DNA of 64,000 nucleotides from Paraburkholderia saeva (GCF_907164555.1 NZ_CAJQZC010000010.1:231294-295293), one strand, 5' to 3'; shown: positions 16,675 to 26,116, counted from the first letter of the stretch. Numbers and translations are program-made. Notes: a model not told the origin generated them from the letters alone.

Positions 16675-18384
16675 GTGGTGGATTGCGACGTAATCATCGT
16701 GGGCGGTGGCCCGGTGGGATTGTTTCTCGCGGCGGAGTTGGGCCAGCGTGGCATCAGCGTGGAAGTGTTCGATGCGAAGGCCGGTACGAGCACTCACCCG
16801 GCGGCGAACGCGAACAGCGCCCGCACGATGGAACATTTTCGCCGTATCGGCATTGCTTCGACGGTGCGCGCACTCGGGTTGCCCGCCGGTTACGCGACGG
16901 ATGTCGCGTACTTCACGTCGATCGCGGGCCACGAACTCGCGCGGCTGCATCAACCGGCTTCGCAGGATGCCGTCGAATGGGCAAAGGCCCATGCGTTCAC
17001 GTGGGCCACGCCCGAGCCGCCGCATCGCTGCTCGCAGTTGTACGTCGAACCCGTTCTGCTCGAAGCGGCCCGCAGCCATACGCAGTGTCACGTGCATTTC
17101 AGCGCCCGTGTGGTTGCCTTCTCGCAAGGCGAAGAATCGGTCAGCGCGACGGTCGAACTCGACGCGACGGCGGATCGCCCGGCGCAGACGCGCACCGTGA
17201 CCGCGCGCTATCTGATCGGCTGTGACGGCCCGCGCAGCTTCGTGCGCAAATCGCTTGGCCTGCGTTACGCGGGCGTCTCTGGCGAGAAGCGCGACTTCAT
17301 GGGCGGACAGATGGACGCCGTCTACTTCTTTGCGCCCGATATCTATCGCGTGAGCCCGCATCCGCCGGCATGGCAATACTGGACGTTCAGCGCGAAACAG
17401 CGGGCGCTCATCATCGCGGTGGACGGCAAGGGTCATTTCATCATGAACGTGCAGACGCGCGAAGATGAATTGAACGACGACGACAGCGTCCGGCGTCGCA
17501 TCGCCGAAGCCATCGGCGCCGACATTCCGTTCGAACTGAAGAGCAGTTCGACGTGGACCGCGGGCTTCACGCTTGTCGCCGACCGCTTCTCCGCAGGACG
17601 TGTATTTCTTGCAGGCGACGCGGCCCATCTGTTCACACCCACGGGCGGCCTTGGCTACAACACCGGCATCGAAGACGCCGCGAATCTCGCGTGGAAGCTC
17701 GAAGCGATGGTGAAGGGTCTCGCAGGACCCGCGCTGGGCGCGAGCTATGAAGCCGAGCGCAAGCCTGCCGCGTTGCGCAACACCGCGTTTGCGCGGGGTT
17801 TCGCTGACGGCATCGGTCACGTGCAGGTGCCACCCGAAGCGCACATGTCAGGCCCGGCGGGCGATGCTGCACGTGAGGCCGTCGGCAACTATCTGGCGTT
17901 TCACGCGACGGCCGAATTCGTGATTCCGGGTGTGCACCTCGGCACGCGTTACGAGCAGTCGCCACTCATCGAAACGGAAGCCGGGCCCGCCGTCCCCGAC
18001 AGCGCGAACCTGTACGTGCCGTGCGCGCGGGCGGGTCATCGTGCGCCGCACGCGTGGCTCGAAGAGGGGCGCTCGCTTTACGACCGGTTCGGCCCGGGTT
18101 TCACGCTGCTGTGCACGGGGCGTGAAGGCATCAACACGCGCGACGACGCGGTGTTGCATCGCGCGGCCTCGGTGCTGCCGCAACTCGCGATTCAGCATGT
18201 CGACGAACCGGCGGTCGCGGCGCTATACGGCGCGGCGTTCGTGCTGATCCGTCCAGACCAGCACGTCGCCTGGCGCGGCGATGCACTGGGCGACGAATTC
18301 GAGGCCGCCGCGCGACGCGCAATGGGGCATGCGACTGCGGACGTCGTTTCGACTTCGGAACCCGTGTGTCCTGCATCGACGTGA
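16675..18384 (+). CDS. FAD-dependent aromatic monooxygenase
   Basis: This 569-residue flavoprotein belongs to the class A hydroxylases (PheA/TfdB and MhpA-like), which add a hydroxyl to a phenolic ring using NAD(P)H and oxygen. The GGGPVG motif is at residues 10-15, the DG motif (IGCDGPRS, Asp184) and the GD motif (LAGDAAHLFTPTGG, Asp315) are intact, and the C-terminus has the thioredoxin-like fold typical of the phenol-hydroxylase type. GTG 16675 follows CAGGAG; a second GTG comes next. It is the first gene of a catabolic operon with a transporter, an extradiol dioxygenase and a hydrolase, so it likely makes a catechol-type substrate. Confidence 0.92.
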   Translation: MVDCDVIIVGGGPVGLFLAAELGQRGISVEVFDAKAGTSTHPAANANSARTMEHFRRIGIASTVRALGLPAGYATDVAYFTSIAGHELARLHQPASQDAVEWAKAHAFTWATPEPPHRCSQLYVEPVLLEAARSHTQCHVHFSARVVAFSQGEESVSATVELDATADRPAQTRTVTARYLIGCDGPRSFVRKSLGLRYAGVSGEKRDFMGGQMDAVYFFAPDIYRVSPHPPAWQYWTFSAKQRALIIAVDGKGHFIMNVQTREDELNDDDSVRRRIAEAIGADIPFELKSSSTWTAGFTLVADRFSAGRVFLAGDAAHLFTPTGGLGYNTGIEDAANLAWKLEAMVKGLAGPALGASYEAERKPAALRNTAFARGFADGIGHVQVPPEAHMSGPAGDAAREAVGNYLAFHATAEFVIPGVHLGTRYEQSPLIETEAGPAVPDSANLYVPCARAGHRAPHAWLEEGRSLYDRFGPGFTLLCTGREGINTRDDAVLHRAASVLPQLAIQHVDEPAVAALYGAAFVLIRPDQHVAWRGDALGDEFEAAARRAMGHATADVVSTSEPVCPAST

Positions 18385-18497
18385 GCGCAGTTTTGCATTG
18401 ATACATCGACCTGAACGACATCGAGGCCGGCAACGGCTCTACAGAACAAAACCAAACCAGTTTCGCAACGAAGCGAACCATCCTCAGGAGACAGGAC

Positions 18498-19838
18498 ATG
18501 CACGCGCAAGCCTTTACGCCGGAAGCGGCCACGGACGAGAGAAAGACCTCGCCGCTGCAGATACTCACGTTGATCATCTGCTTTTTTGTTGTCGCTGCCG
18601 ACGGCTTCGACGTCGCGTCGGTCGGCTACGTCGCGCCGTTGCTGAAAAAGGCGTGGACGCTCAGTCCGGCACAACTCGGTCCGATCTTCGGCGCAGGTCT
18701 TTTTGGTCTCACGGTCGGCAGCTTTCTGTTCGGGCCGCTCGCCGACCGTATCGGCCGCAAGCGTGTCATCACGATCTCGCTGATGCTGTTTGGTTTCGGC
18801 AGTCTTGCGTGTGCCTATGCGCCTTCGCCGCTCTGGCTGATCGTGCTTCGCTTTGCCACCGGCGCCGGTCTCGGCGGCGCGATGCCGAATGCGATCACGC
18901 TCTCGTCCGAATTCAGCCCGGCACGCAGCCGCGCACTCATGGTCACGCTGATGTTCTGTGGCTTCACGCTCGGGCTGGCGTTCGGCGGGGCCGTGGCGGC
19001 GCTGCTGATTCCGGGCTTCGGCTGGCAGGGCGTGTTCATTTTCGGCGGTGTGTTTCCCCTTGTGCTGACGCCCATCGTCTGGATCTGGATGCCGGAATCG
19101 CTGCGCTTCATGGCGGGTAAGCCGCGCTATGAACGCGAAACGCGTCAGGTGCTAAAGCGCCTGACCGGCGACGAAAACACGCCGATCGAACAGGTGATTC
19201 CGGAAGACGCGAAGGCGAACGCCGTGCAGGAGACCGCGGTCGGCACGCTGTTCAGCCGACGCTATCGCACCGGCACGCTGCTGTTGTGGCTGGCGTTCTT
19301 CTGCACCTTGTGGGTGTACTACCAGATCACCAGCTGGCTGCCGACCGTCATTACCGGCGCCGGTATCGATCCGTCGCACGCGGCGCGCGTCGGCGCCATG
19401 CTGCCGCTCGGCGGCACGATCGGTTCGCTCATCAACGCACGTCTGATGGACCGGATGAATCCGTTCTTCGTGCTGGCTGGCTCGTACGCAATCGCCGCCG
19501 TGTCGATCGCCCTGATCGGCTTCTCGATCAATGAGCCCATGTGGGTCTATGTGGCCTGTTTCATGGCGGGGCTCGGCCTTTCGGGTGCGCAGACGGGCGC
19601 CAACGTGCTGGTGGCCGGCTTCTATACGACAGCGGCGCGCGCAACGGGCGTGAGCTGGGCGCTGGGCGTCGGTCGGATCGGCTCGATCATCGGATCGATG
19701 ACGGGCGGCGTCCTGCTTGTCGCGTTCCACACAGTCGATGTCGCCTTTGTCGCGTTCGCCGCACCGGTCGTGATCGCAGGCATTGCGATGCTGGTGAACG
19801 GCTGGGTCTATCGCGGTCGCAGCACGACGCAGGCGTGA
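18498..19838 (+). CDS. MFS aromatic acid:H+ symporter (AAHS family)
   Basis: This 446-residue inner membrane transporter has about 12 hydrophobic segments. It carries the AAHS signatures: VAADGFDVASVGYVAPLL in the first segment, with the Asp needed for aromatic acid transport, and FGPLADRIGRKR as motif A. Members such as PcaK and MhpT import benzoate-type or phenylpropionate acids. TCAGGAG precedes ATG 18498. Placed between the monooxygenase and the ring-cleavage genes, it probably imports the pathway substrate. Confidence 0.92.
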   Translation: MHAQAFTPEAATDERKTSPLQILTLIICFFVVAADGFDVASVGYVAPLLKKAWTLSPAQLGPIFGAGLFGLTVGSFLFGPLADRIGRKRVITISLMLFGFGSLACAYAPSPLWLIVLRFATGAGLGGAMPNAITLSSEFSPARSRALMVTLMFCGFTLGLAFGGAVAALLIPGFGWQGVFIFGGVFPLVLTPIVWIWMPESLRFMAGKPRYERETRQVLKRLTGDENTPIEQVIPEDAKANAVQETAVGTLFSRRYRTGTLLLWLAFFCTLWVYYQITSWLPTVITGAGIDPSHAARVGAMLPLGGTIGSLINARLMDRMNPFFVLAGSYAIAAVSIALIGFSINEPMWVYVACFMAGLGLSGAQTGANVLVAGFYTTAARATGVSWALGVGRIGSIIGSMTGGVLLVAFHTVDVAFVAFAAPVVIAGIAMLVNGWVYRGRSTTQA

Positions 19839-19892
19839 ACCACACAGTTTCGTTTCATGGCGACCGAGGGTCGCCGTTATCAGGAGAGTGAC

Positions 19893-20735
19893 ATGCGGTA
19901 CGTGAGTTTTGAAAAGGACGGCAAGGCGCTATTGGGCGTGCGTGAGAACGGTGCAATCCGGACGCTCGATGAAACCACGCTCGAAGAACTGCTGGCGCGC
20001 GGCGTGGATCTGCGCACATGGGCGAGCCGGCAGGAGGGCGGTCGCATCGAATCAGAAGAAAGCCTGACGTTCTTGCCGCCGCTGCGCCGTCCGCCCAAGA
20101 TCCTGTGCGTCGGCCTGAATTTCAGCGACCACTCGAAGGAAAGCAATTTCGAACAGCCCGATTACCCGACGATGTTCCTGCGTCTGCATACGAGCCTCGT
20201 CGCGCATAACGCGCCCATTGTTCGCCCGCGTGTCTCGGACAGCCTCGATTACGAAGGCGAGATCGCGGTCGTGCTCGGCAAGGGCGGCCGTCATATCCGC
20301 AAGGAAGATGCGCTCTCGCACGTGGCGGGCTACGCGCTCTTTAACGACGCATCGGTGCGCGAGTACCAGTTCATGACGCCGCAATGGACGATGGGCAAGA
20401 ACTTCGACGGCACGGGCGCGTTCGGTCCGGACTTCGTGACCGCGGACGAACTGCCGCCGGGCGCAAAGGGCCTGCGGCTCGAGACGCGCCTGAACGGTGA
20501 AGTCGTGCAGTCCGCGTCCACGGACGACATGGTGTTCGACGTCGAAACGCTGATCGTGATGTTGAGCGAAGCCGTCACGCTGGAAGCGGGCGACGTCATC
20601 GTGTCGGGCACGCCTTCAGGGGTGGGCTGGGCGCGCAATCCGAAGCTGCTGATGCGTCATGGCGACGTGTGCGAAGTGTCGGTGGAAGGACTCGGTACGT
20701 TGCGTAACAAGATCGTCGACGAAGTCGCCGGCTAA
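19893..20735 (+). CDS. Fumarylacetoacetate hydrolase family protein
   Basis: This 280-residue enzyme belongs to the FAH family, which hydrolyses or isomerises ring-cleavage products in aromatic catabolism. The N-terminal domain is short, and the catalytic domain includes the metal-binding DYEGEIAVVLGKGG, WTMGKNFDGTGAFGP and the end motif VSGTPSGVGWARNP. ATG 19893 follows CAGGAG; an ATG at 19857 lacks a ribosome site. In this operon it should act after the extradiol dioxygenase at 20828, on an acylpyruvate or an oxohexenedioate-like intermediate. The exact substrate is not readable from sequence. Confidence 0.92.
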   Translation: MRYVSFEKDGKALLGVRENGAIRTLDETTLEELLARGVDLRTWASRQEGGRIESEESLTFLPPLRRPPKILCVGLNFSDHSKESNFEQPDYPTMFLRLHTSLVAHNAPIVRPRVSDSLDYEGEIAVVLGKGGRHIRKEDALSHVAGYALFNDASVREYQFMTPQWTMGKNFDGTGAFGPDFVTADELPPGAKGLRLETRLNGEVVQSASTDDMVFDVETLIVMLSEAVTLEAGDVIVSGTPSGVGWARNPKLLMRHGDVCEVSVEGLGTLRNKIVDEVAG

Positions 20736-20827
20736 GGCGATTCGCATCGGATCAGGACGGCCGCAGGCAGCCTGCATTGGACCGGAGCAAGGCGCTGAAG
20801 CGTCGACTCGGGTCAAGAGGAGACACC

Positions 20828-21769
20828 ATGTCCGCAAATCGCGATTCGCAGATAACCGCCGTACATTCGATCGATCATTTCGCGCTGAACGTGCCTTCGC
20901 TCGGCGACGCCGAACGGTTTTACAGCACGTTCGGGCTCGACGTCACACGCACTTCGACAGGGCTCGACGTGCGCGCGGCGGACGGTCATCGCTGGGCACG
21001 TATCTTTTCTGCCAGCCACAAGTCGCTCGCACATCTGACGTTCAACTGCTTTGAAGGCGACCTCGCCGCGATCGTGCGCCAGGTCGAAGCCGCTGGCGTC
21101 ACCACGGATTTTTCAGTTCGCGCTCCGGATGACGCAATCGATAGCGAAGGTTTCTGGTTCAACGATCCTGATGGGAACCTGATTCAGGTTCGCGTCGGAC
21201 CCAAGACTTCGCCGGATGCCAAGGCGCCGCTCGGACACCGTAATGCGCCCGCGGACGCGCGCGGTTCGTGCGTGCGCTCCGACATCGCACAGGTGCGTCC
21301 GCGCCGCATGTCGCACGTGCTGCTTTTCACACCGGACGTGCTGCGCGCGCTTGCGTTCTACAGGGAGGCTCTGGGCCTGCGCCTGTCGGACCGTTCGGCC
21401 GACATCATCGCGTTCACGCATGCACCGCACGGCAGCGATCACCATCTTGTCGCATTCGCGAAGAGTTCCGCCAAAGGCTGGCATCACGTCGCGTGGGACG
21501 TCGCGAGCATCGACGAAGTGGGCAACGGCGCATCGCAGATGGCAGCGGCCGGCTTCACGGAAGGCTGGGGCACAGGCCGGCACGTGCTGGGCTCGAACTA
21601 CTTCCATTACGTGCGCGATCCGTGGGGCTCGTTCTCCGAGTACTCCGCGGATATCGACTATGTGTCAGCCGGTGCTGAGTGGCCCGCAGGCGACTTCGCA
21701 CCAGAAGACTCGCTGTATCAGTGGGGCCCGGACGTGCCGCCTTATTTCATACACAACACAGAGGCATGA
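20828..21769 (+). CDS. Extradiol ring-cleavage dioxygenase (VOC fold)
   Basis: This 313-residue protein has two vicinal-oxygen-chelate domains, as in BphC and catechol 2,3-dioxygenases. The N-terminal domain begins IDHFALNVPSLGDAERFY and the C-terminal one RRMSHVLLFTPDVLRALAFY. The iron(II) ligands typical of the family are visible in the C-terminal domain: His in MSHVLLF, His in KGWHHVAWDV and Glu in GSFSEYSAD. AGAGGAGA precedes ATG 20828. It should open a catecholic ring made by the monooxygenase at 16675, handing the product to the FAH-family enzyme. Confidence 0.92.
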   Translation: MSANRDSQITAVHSIDHFALNVPSLGDAERFYSTFGLDVTRTSTGLDVRAADGHRWARIFSASHKSLAHLTFNCFEGDLAAIVRQVEAAGVTTDFSVRAPDDAIDSEGFWFNDPDGNLIQVRVGPKTSPDAKAPLGHRNAPADARGSCVRSDIAQVRPRRMSHVLLFTPDVLRALAFYREALGLRLSDRSADIIAFTHAPHGSDHHLVAFAKSSAKGWHHVAWDVASIDEVGNGASQMAAAGFTEGWGTGRHVLGSNYFHYVRDPWGSFSEYSADIDYVSAGAEWPAGDFAPEDSLYQWGPDVPPYFIHNTEA

Positions 21770-21828
21770 CGACGACTCACGCCGTATCAAGCGCAAAACC
21801 ACACTAAACCACGCTCAGGACTGGAGAC

Positions 21829-22965
21829 ATGAAATACAAAACCATTGCGGCCGCGGCCGCGCTCGCCGTCAGCGGCACCGCCTTCGCGCAAAGCAGCGTC
21901 ACGCTGTATGGCGTGCTCGATACCGGGATCGAACTCGTCACGCACGCCAATGCGGCAGGCGACGCCCTCATCCGCATGCCGGGCATCACCGGCTCGATGC
22001 CGTCGCGCTGGGGGCTGCGTGGCAAGGAGGACCTGGGTGGCGGGCTTGCAGCTGTCTTCACGCTGGAAAACGGCTTCAATACGCGCGCCGGAGACGTGAA
22101 CCAGGGCGGGCGTCTGTTTGGCCGCCAGGCGTGGGTCGGGCTGTCGAACCAATACGGCGCGCTGACGTTTGGCCGCCAGTACACGATGTCGTTCTGGGCC
22201 ATCACCGATGCCGACGCGCTCGGACCGGACATCTACGGCGGCGTGGGATCCATCGATGCCTACATCCCGAACGCGCGCAGCGACAACACAGTCGCATACA
22301 AGGGCACCTTCGGCGGCTTCACGGCGGGTGCGACCTATTCGTTCGGGCGCGATTCGGCCGGCACCGGCAACTCGCCTGGCCAGGGCACATGCGCCGGGTC
22401 GATTCCCGGTAACGCGCAGGCGTGCCAGCAGTGGTCGGCGATGCTGCGCTATGACGGTGCATCGTTCGGCGTTGCGGCGGCGTACGACGAGCAGCACGGC
22501 GGCCCGGGTGCCGCAGCGAATTTCTTCAACGGCGTTGCGCCGATTCCGCTGACGAACAGCGGCGACAAGGACAGCCGTACCCAGCTGAACGGTTACTTCA
22601 AGGTTGGGTCGTTCAAGATCGGCGGCGGGTGGCTGGGACGCTTTGTCGATACTTCGTCGCCTGCGGTGCCCGATGTGCATTCGAACATCTACTACCTGAC
22701 GGGCACCTATTACGTGACACCGTACGCGATCCTCGATGGTGGCGTGTATCGCACGATCGACAGCCAGCAGGACACGCGCGGGACGCTTGCGGCGCTGCGG
22801 GGAACGTATCTGCTGTCGAAGCAGACGAGCGTCTATCTGCAGAGCGGTTATCTCTTCAACAGCGCGAAGGCGCGTTACACGCTGAGCCAGGGCGGCCCGG
22901 GCACGACACCGGCCGCGGGCATCGGTCAGCTCGGCGTGATGGCGGGCATCAGGCATATGTTCTGA
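21829..22965 (+). CDS. Gram-negative porin (OmpC-like trimeric type)
   Basis: This 378-residue outer membrane porin has a signal peptide ending in GTAFAQ and the family start SSVTLYGVLDTGIELVTHAN, seen in many Burkholderiales porins. Other marks are SRWGLRGKEDLGGGLAAVF and the C-terminal strand GIRHMF ending in Phe. It is 59 bases after the dioxygenase gene and probably belongs to the same operon, providing outer membrane entry for the aromatic substrate. A terminator follows at 23022. Confidence 0.93.
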   Translation: MKYKTIAAAAALAVSGTAFAQSSVTLYGVLDTGIELVTHANAAGDALIRMPGITGSMPSRWGLRGKEDLGGGLAAVFTLENGFNTRAGDVNQGGRLFGRQAWVGLSNQYGALTFGRQYTMSFWAITDADALGPDIYGGVGSIDAYIPNARSDNTVAYKGTFGGFTAGATYSFGRDSAGTGNSPGQGTCAGSIPGNAQACQQWSAMLRYDGASFGVAAAYDEQHGGPGAAANFFNGVAPIPLTNSGDKDSRTQLNGYFKVGSFKIGGGWLGRFVDTSSPAVPDVHSNIYYLTGTYYVTPYAILDGGVYRTIDSQQDTRGTLAALRGTYLLSKQTSVYLQSGYLFNSAKARYTLSQGGPGTTPAAGIGQLGVMAGIRHMF

Positions 22966-23021
22966 CGTGAATGCGGCACAGTTCGTGTCGCGTCGGTCTC
23001 CTGCGTTTTTTGTAGCACGAT

Positions 23022-23057
23022 ACGGGCGGGCTCCTGGCTGGGGCGCCGCCCGTTTTG
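23022..23057 (+). terminator. Terminator ending the aromatic operon
   Basis: ACGGGCGG and CCGCCCGT form a strong stem followed by TTTTGT, 56 bases after the porin stop. Confidence 0.78.
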
Positions 23058-23177
23058 TCCTGCGGCGCTGCTGCATGTGCTGCAACACGTTCTGTTTCGT
23101 CCGGAAACGCCCGGTTTGCATTTCCATGCTTCGCCCACCATACTGGTTTTGTCTAACGATCTTCCGGGCGACGTTCG

Positions 23178-23867
23178 ATGAATCAGGACGACAATCACGC
23201 AGGAAAAGCAGATCGCCGCGAGCATTCCCATGCTCGCGATCATGCCCATTCGCACGACCATGAAGGGAGCGCGCTGCCTGAGATGGATTTGCGCGTGCGC
23301 GCGCTGGAATCGTTGCTGGTAGAAAAAGGCTATGTCGATCCGGCGGCGCTCGATGTCTTCATCGAAACCTACGAACACGCGGTCGGCCCACGCAACGGCG
23401 CGCACGTGGTTGCAAAGGCGTGGTCCGACCCGGCATACCTTCGGTGGCTGCTCGAGGACGCCACGGCCGCGATTGCATCGCTGGGTTACACCGGCCGGCA
23501 GGGCGAGCACATGGTCGCGCTGGAAAACACGCCGACGGTTCACAACATGGTGGTCTGCACGTTGTGCTCGTGTTACCCCTGGACGGTGCTCGGTTTGCCG
23601 CCCGTCTGGTACAAGTCGGCGCCGTACCGTTCGCGCGCCGTGATCGATCCGCGCGGCGTCCTGAAGGAGTTCGGTTTCGAACTGCCTGCCGAAGTGGAAT
23701 TCCGCGTCTGGGATTCGACCGCCGAGGTCCGCTACCTGGTGCTGCCGATGCGCCCGGCCGGCACCGAGGCCTTAAGCGAAGAGGAACTCGCAGAACTCGT
23801 CACGCGCGATTCGATGATCGGCACCGGTTTGCCGCATGCATACCCACCACAACGGGAGGCGCCATGA
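23178..23867 (+). CDS. nthA: Nitrile hydratase alpha subunit, cobalt type
   Basis: This 229-residue subunit carries the metal site of nitrile hydratase, which converts nitriles to amides in the cytoplasm. The claw motif is VCTLCSCYPW with C127, C130 and C132; the Thr in CTLC (Ser in iron enzymes) marks the cobalt type. Family segments are WSDPAYLRWLLEDATAAI, ALENTPTVHNMVVC and DPRGVLKEFG. The N-terminus is odd: residues 7-28 hold seven His (HSHARDHAHSHDH), absent from most alpha subunits and suggestive of metal loading. The stop overlaps the beta start (ATGA). This is the first gene of a five-gene operon. Confidence 0.95.
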   Translation: MNQDDNHAGKADRREHSHARDHAHSHDHEGSALPEMDLRVRALESLLVEKGYVDPAALDVFIETYEHAVGPRNGAHVVAKAWSDPAYLRWLLEDATAAIASLGYTGRQGEHMVALENTPTVHNMVVCTLCSCYPWTVLGLPPVWYKSAPYRSRAVIDPRGVLKEFGFELPAEVEFRVWDSTAEVRYLVLPMRPAGTEALSEEELAELVTRDSMIGTGLPHAYPPQREAP

Positions 23868-24553
23868 ACGGCGCGCAGGATCTTGGCGGCATGCAGGCGT
23901 TCGGTCCGGTGCAGCCGGAAGCCGAAGACGCTCCGCTTTTTCACGCCGCGTGGGAGCGCCGGGTCTTCGCGATCACGCTTGCAATGGGCGCGACCGGCAA
24001 GTGGAACATCGACACGTCACGTGCCGCGCGTGAGAGCCTGCCGCCCGCGCAGTACCTTGCCAGCAGCTACTACGAGATCTGGTTCGAAGGGCTCAGGAAA
24101 CTGCTGCACGGTAGCGGCCTTGCGAGTGCCGGGGAACTCGAATCGGGAACGCTTCAGATCTCTGCAGCGCCGGTTCCGCGCGTATTGACGGCAGATCAGG
24201 TCAAGGCGGCGTTGCTGCGTGGAAGTCCGGTCAATCGGCCGGTGACGCATGACGCGCGCTTCCAGGTGGGCGACGCAGTGCGTACCTGCAAGATGAATCC
24301 TTCGACACATACGCGGCTGCCGCGTTACTGCCGCGACAAACGCGGCACGATTGTCGCGCTGCGCGGCGTGCACGTATTTCCCGATACGAACGCGTCTGGG
24401 CGCGGTGAGAATCCGGAATGGCTCTATACCGTACGCTTCGACGCTGCGGAATTGTGGGGAGCGGATACGACGGCTTCCTCCGTCTGCGTCGACTGCTGGG
24501 AGCCTTATCTCGACATCGACGCCAACGATGCAAACCGACATGCAACCCACTGA
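23864..24553 (+). CDS. nthB: Nitrile hydratase beta subunit
   Basis: This 229-residue partner forms the active-site channel with the alpha subunit. It begins MNGAQDLGGMQAFGPV, the typical beta start, followed by FHAAWERRVFAITLAMG and YEIWFEGLRKLL in the N-terminal helical domain. The C-terminal SH3-like barrel has FQVGDAVRT, HTRLPRYCRDKRGTI and a TVRFDAAELWG end. ATG 23864 overlaps the alpha stop by four bases and follows GGGAGG. It overlaps the accessory gene by 26 bases, so the three are made in fixed ratio. Confidence 0.95.
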   Translation: MNGAQDLGGMQAFGPVQPEAEDAPLFHAAWERRVFAITLAMGATGKWNIDTSRAARESLPPAQYLASSYYEIWFEGLRKLLHGSGLASAGELESGTLQISAAPVPRVLTADQVKAALLRGSPVNRPVTHDARFQVGDAVRTCKMNPSTHTRLPRYCRDKRGTIVALRGVHVFPDTNASGRGENPEWLYTVRFDAAELWGADTTASSVCVDCWEPYLDIDANDANRHATH

Positions 24554-24905
24554 AATGGATCTGCACGACTTGCGGGCGGCGCTCCCGGGTTTGCCTTGCA
24601 CCGAAGATGGGCCCGTATTCAATGCGCCCTGGCAAGCCCAGGCATTTGCAATGACCCTGGCCTTGCACGCCCGGGGCGCGTTCACCTGGAAGGAATGGGC
24701 GCATACGTTGCATGAGGCGATGTGCGACGCGCAGTCTGCCGGTGACCCGGATCATGGCGACACGTATTACGTGCACTGGCTGACCGCGCTCGAACGCATC
24801 GCCACGGCCAAAGGTCTGGTATCGGCGGGCGGCCTGCTACAGCGTCGCAACGAATGGGATGCGGCCGCGCGTCGTACACCGCATGGTCGGCCAATTGAAT
24901 TGTGA
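24528..24905 (+). CDS. Nitrile hydratase accessory protein (NhlE/P14K-like)
   Basis: This 125-residue protein resembles the N-terminal domain of the beta subunit (PVFNAPWQAQAFAMTLALHA, then FTWKEWAHTLHEAM and YYVHWLTALERIATAKGLV). Proteins of this kind bind the alpha subunit and help insert cobalt by subunit swapping. It fits the cobalt type deduced for the alpha subunit. The start is ATG 24528 or 24540; both are inside the beta gene. The end (RTPHGRPIEL) is short, unlike beta, which has the barrel domain. Confidence 0.88.
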   Translation: MQTDMQPTEMDLHDLRAALPGLPCTEDGPVFNAPWQAQAFAMTLALHARGAFTWKEWAHTLHEAMCDAQSAGDPDHGDTYYVHWLTALERIATAKGLVSAGGLLQRRNEWDAAARRTPHGRPIEL

Positions 24906-24988
24906 TTGGGGCACGCATGCATGTGCGGTGTGATGGTTGCCTGCGATCGTATCTGCAGCGCCATGCGCAGTCCGCAAGGAGTTAAACG

Positions 24989-26116
24989 ATGGAAAGCGAG
25001 TCACCCGACAGCACGGCCGGCCCGGTGCACCAGGGTCCAACATCGGACGGCGCTGGCACCGGCTGGGTCGATCAGCGCGACGCCGCCGCTGCAATCGCAA
25101 CGCTTGTCGCAAAGATCGGTGAGCAGCAGGCGACGATCGCGGCCAGTGACAAAACCCATCTCGACGGACGCATCGACCGTGGTCAGCATCAAAAGCAGCT
25201 TCTCGGTGCGTTCGGCACGCTCCGTCTTTTCGACACCATTCCCGATGTGCTGAGGCAAGGACCGTTTGCGTTGCCCGACAGTGCAGCCGCGCCGGTCGCA
25301 TATCGTGTGGCTTGCCGGATTTCCAATGGCCAGCCCTGTCCGTTCTCTGACCGCGCGCCCGATGTGCGCGGCGTCGCGCTCAAGTTTTTCACAACCCAGG
25401 GCGTCGAAACCGATCTGCTGATGACCAACGAAGGTGGCCGTTCGCACGCGAGAAACGCAGTGCAGTTCATGGATTTCGCCGACGTCATCGTCGCGCAGAT
25501 CGCGAAGGGCGCAACCGGTGCGCTTGAGCAGCTGTCGCGGGATGTGCTCGATGGAAAACTCGGGCTGGTCGAGTCCGCGCGCATTCTCGGGATCCTCGCC
25601 AAAGAGACCACGCTTCATACCGTCAACAGTCTTGCGACGGAGCAATACTGGGGCTCGGTCGTCCGGCTCGGCGATGTCGCGTTCAAATACACGTTGCAGC
25701 CTCACGACGCGACCGCGCAGGGAACGCAGGCGGACCGCGAAAGCGACAACTATCTGCGCGAGGATATTGTTAGCCGCCTGCACGACGGTCCTGTCAGATG
25801 GCAACTTTGCGTTGCGCTGTTCGTCGATGAAACCACGACCCCGGTACAGGATGCGTCAGTTGCATGGATGGGTCCGCTGGTTCCGGTCGGCGAACTGGAG
25901 ATTGTTGCGCCGCCTTCCGCCGGCGACGAAGCCGTCATCAACCAGATGGCGTTCAATCCTGCACATGGTTTCGAGCCGCTCGGCATCACGCATGCAAGAG
26001 GCGATGTCTATGCGGCGAGCGCCGCGAACCGCAAGGACCGTGGCGTCCTGTCGAGCGATGAAGCGCGTAGGTTTCTTCAGGCGCGCTGTGACAACACACT
26101 GGAGCGTGATGAATGA
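24989..26116 (+). CDS. Catalase-family heme protein (y4iL-like, minimal)
   Basis: This 375-residue protein has the catalase heme fold but none of the extra domains of standard catalases. Matching marks are GQHQKQLLGAFG with a distal-type His67, RGVALKFFTTQG, the ETDLLMTNEG segment, NAVQFMDFADVI, and RGDVY (Arg337, Tyr341) at the spacing of the proximal heme-ligand motif R-x3-Y. It therefore probably binds heme, with peroxide or another small substrate. CAAGGAG precedes ATG 24989. It lies 83 bases after the nitrile hydratase accessory gene and overlaps the next gene (ATGA). Whether it is a true catalase or peroxidase or has another heme reaction is open. Confidence 0.85.
   Translation: MESESPDSTAGPVHQGPTSDGAGTGWVDQRDAAAAIATLVAKIGEQQATIAASDKTHLDGRIDRGQHQKQLLGAFGTLRLFDTIPDVLRQGPFALPDSAAAPVAYRVACRISNGQPCPFSDRAPDVRGVALKFFTTQGVETDLLMTNEGGRSHARNAVQFMDFADVIVAQIAKGATGALEQLSRDVLDGKLGLVESARILGILAKETTLHTVNSLATEQYWGSVVRLGDVAFKYTLQPHDATAQGTQADRESDNYLREDIVSRLHDGPVRWQLCVALFVDETTTPVQDASVAWMGPLVPVGELEIVAPPSAGDEAVINQMAFNPAHGFEPLGITHARGDVYAASAANRKDRGVLSSDEARRFLQARCDNTLERDE

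Noticed and set aside
21787..23127. 446-residue open frame on the minus strand
   Set aside because: It is opposite the porin gene; the porin has a signal peptide, family motifs and a terminal Phe, whereas this frame is Arg-rich noise.
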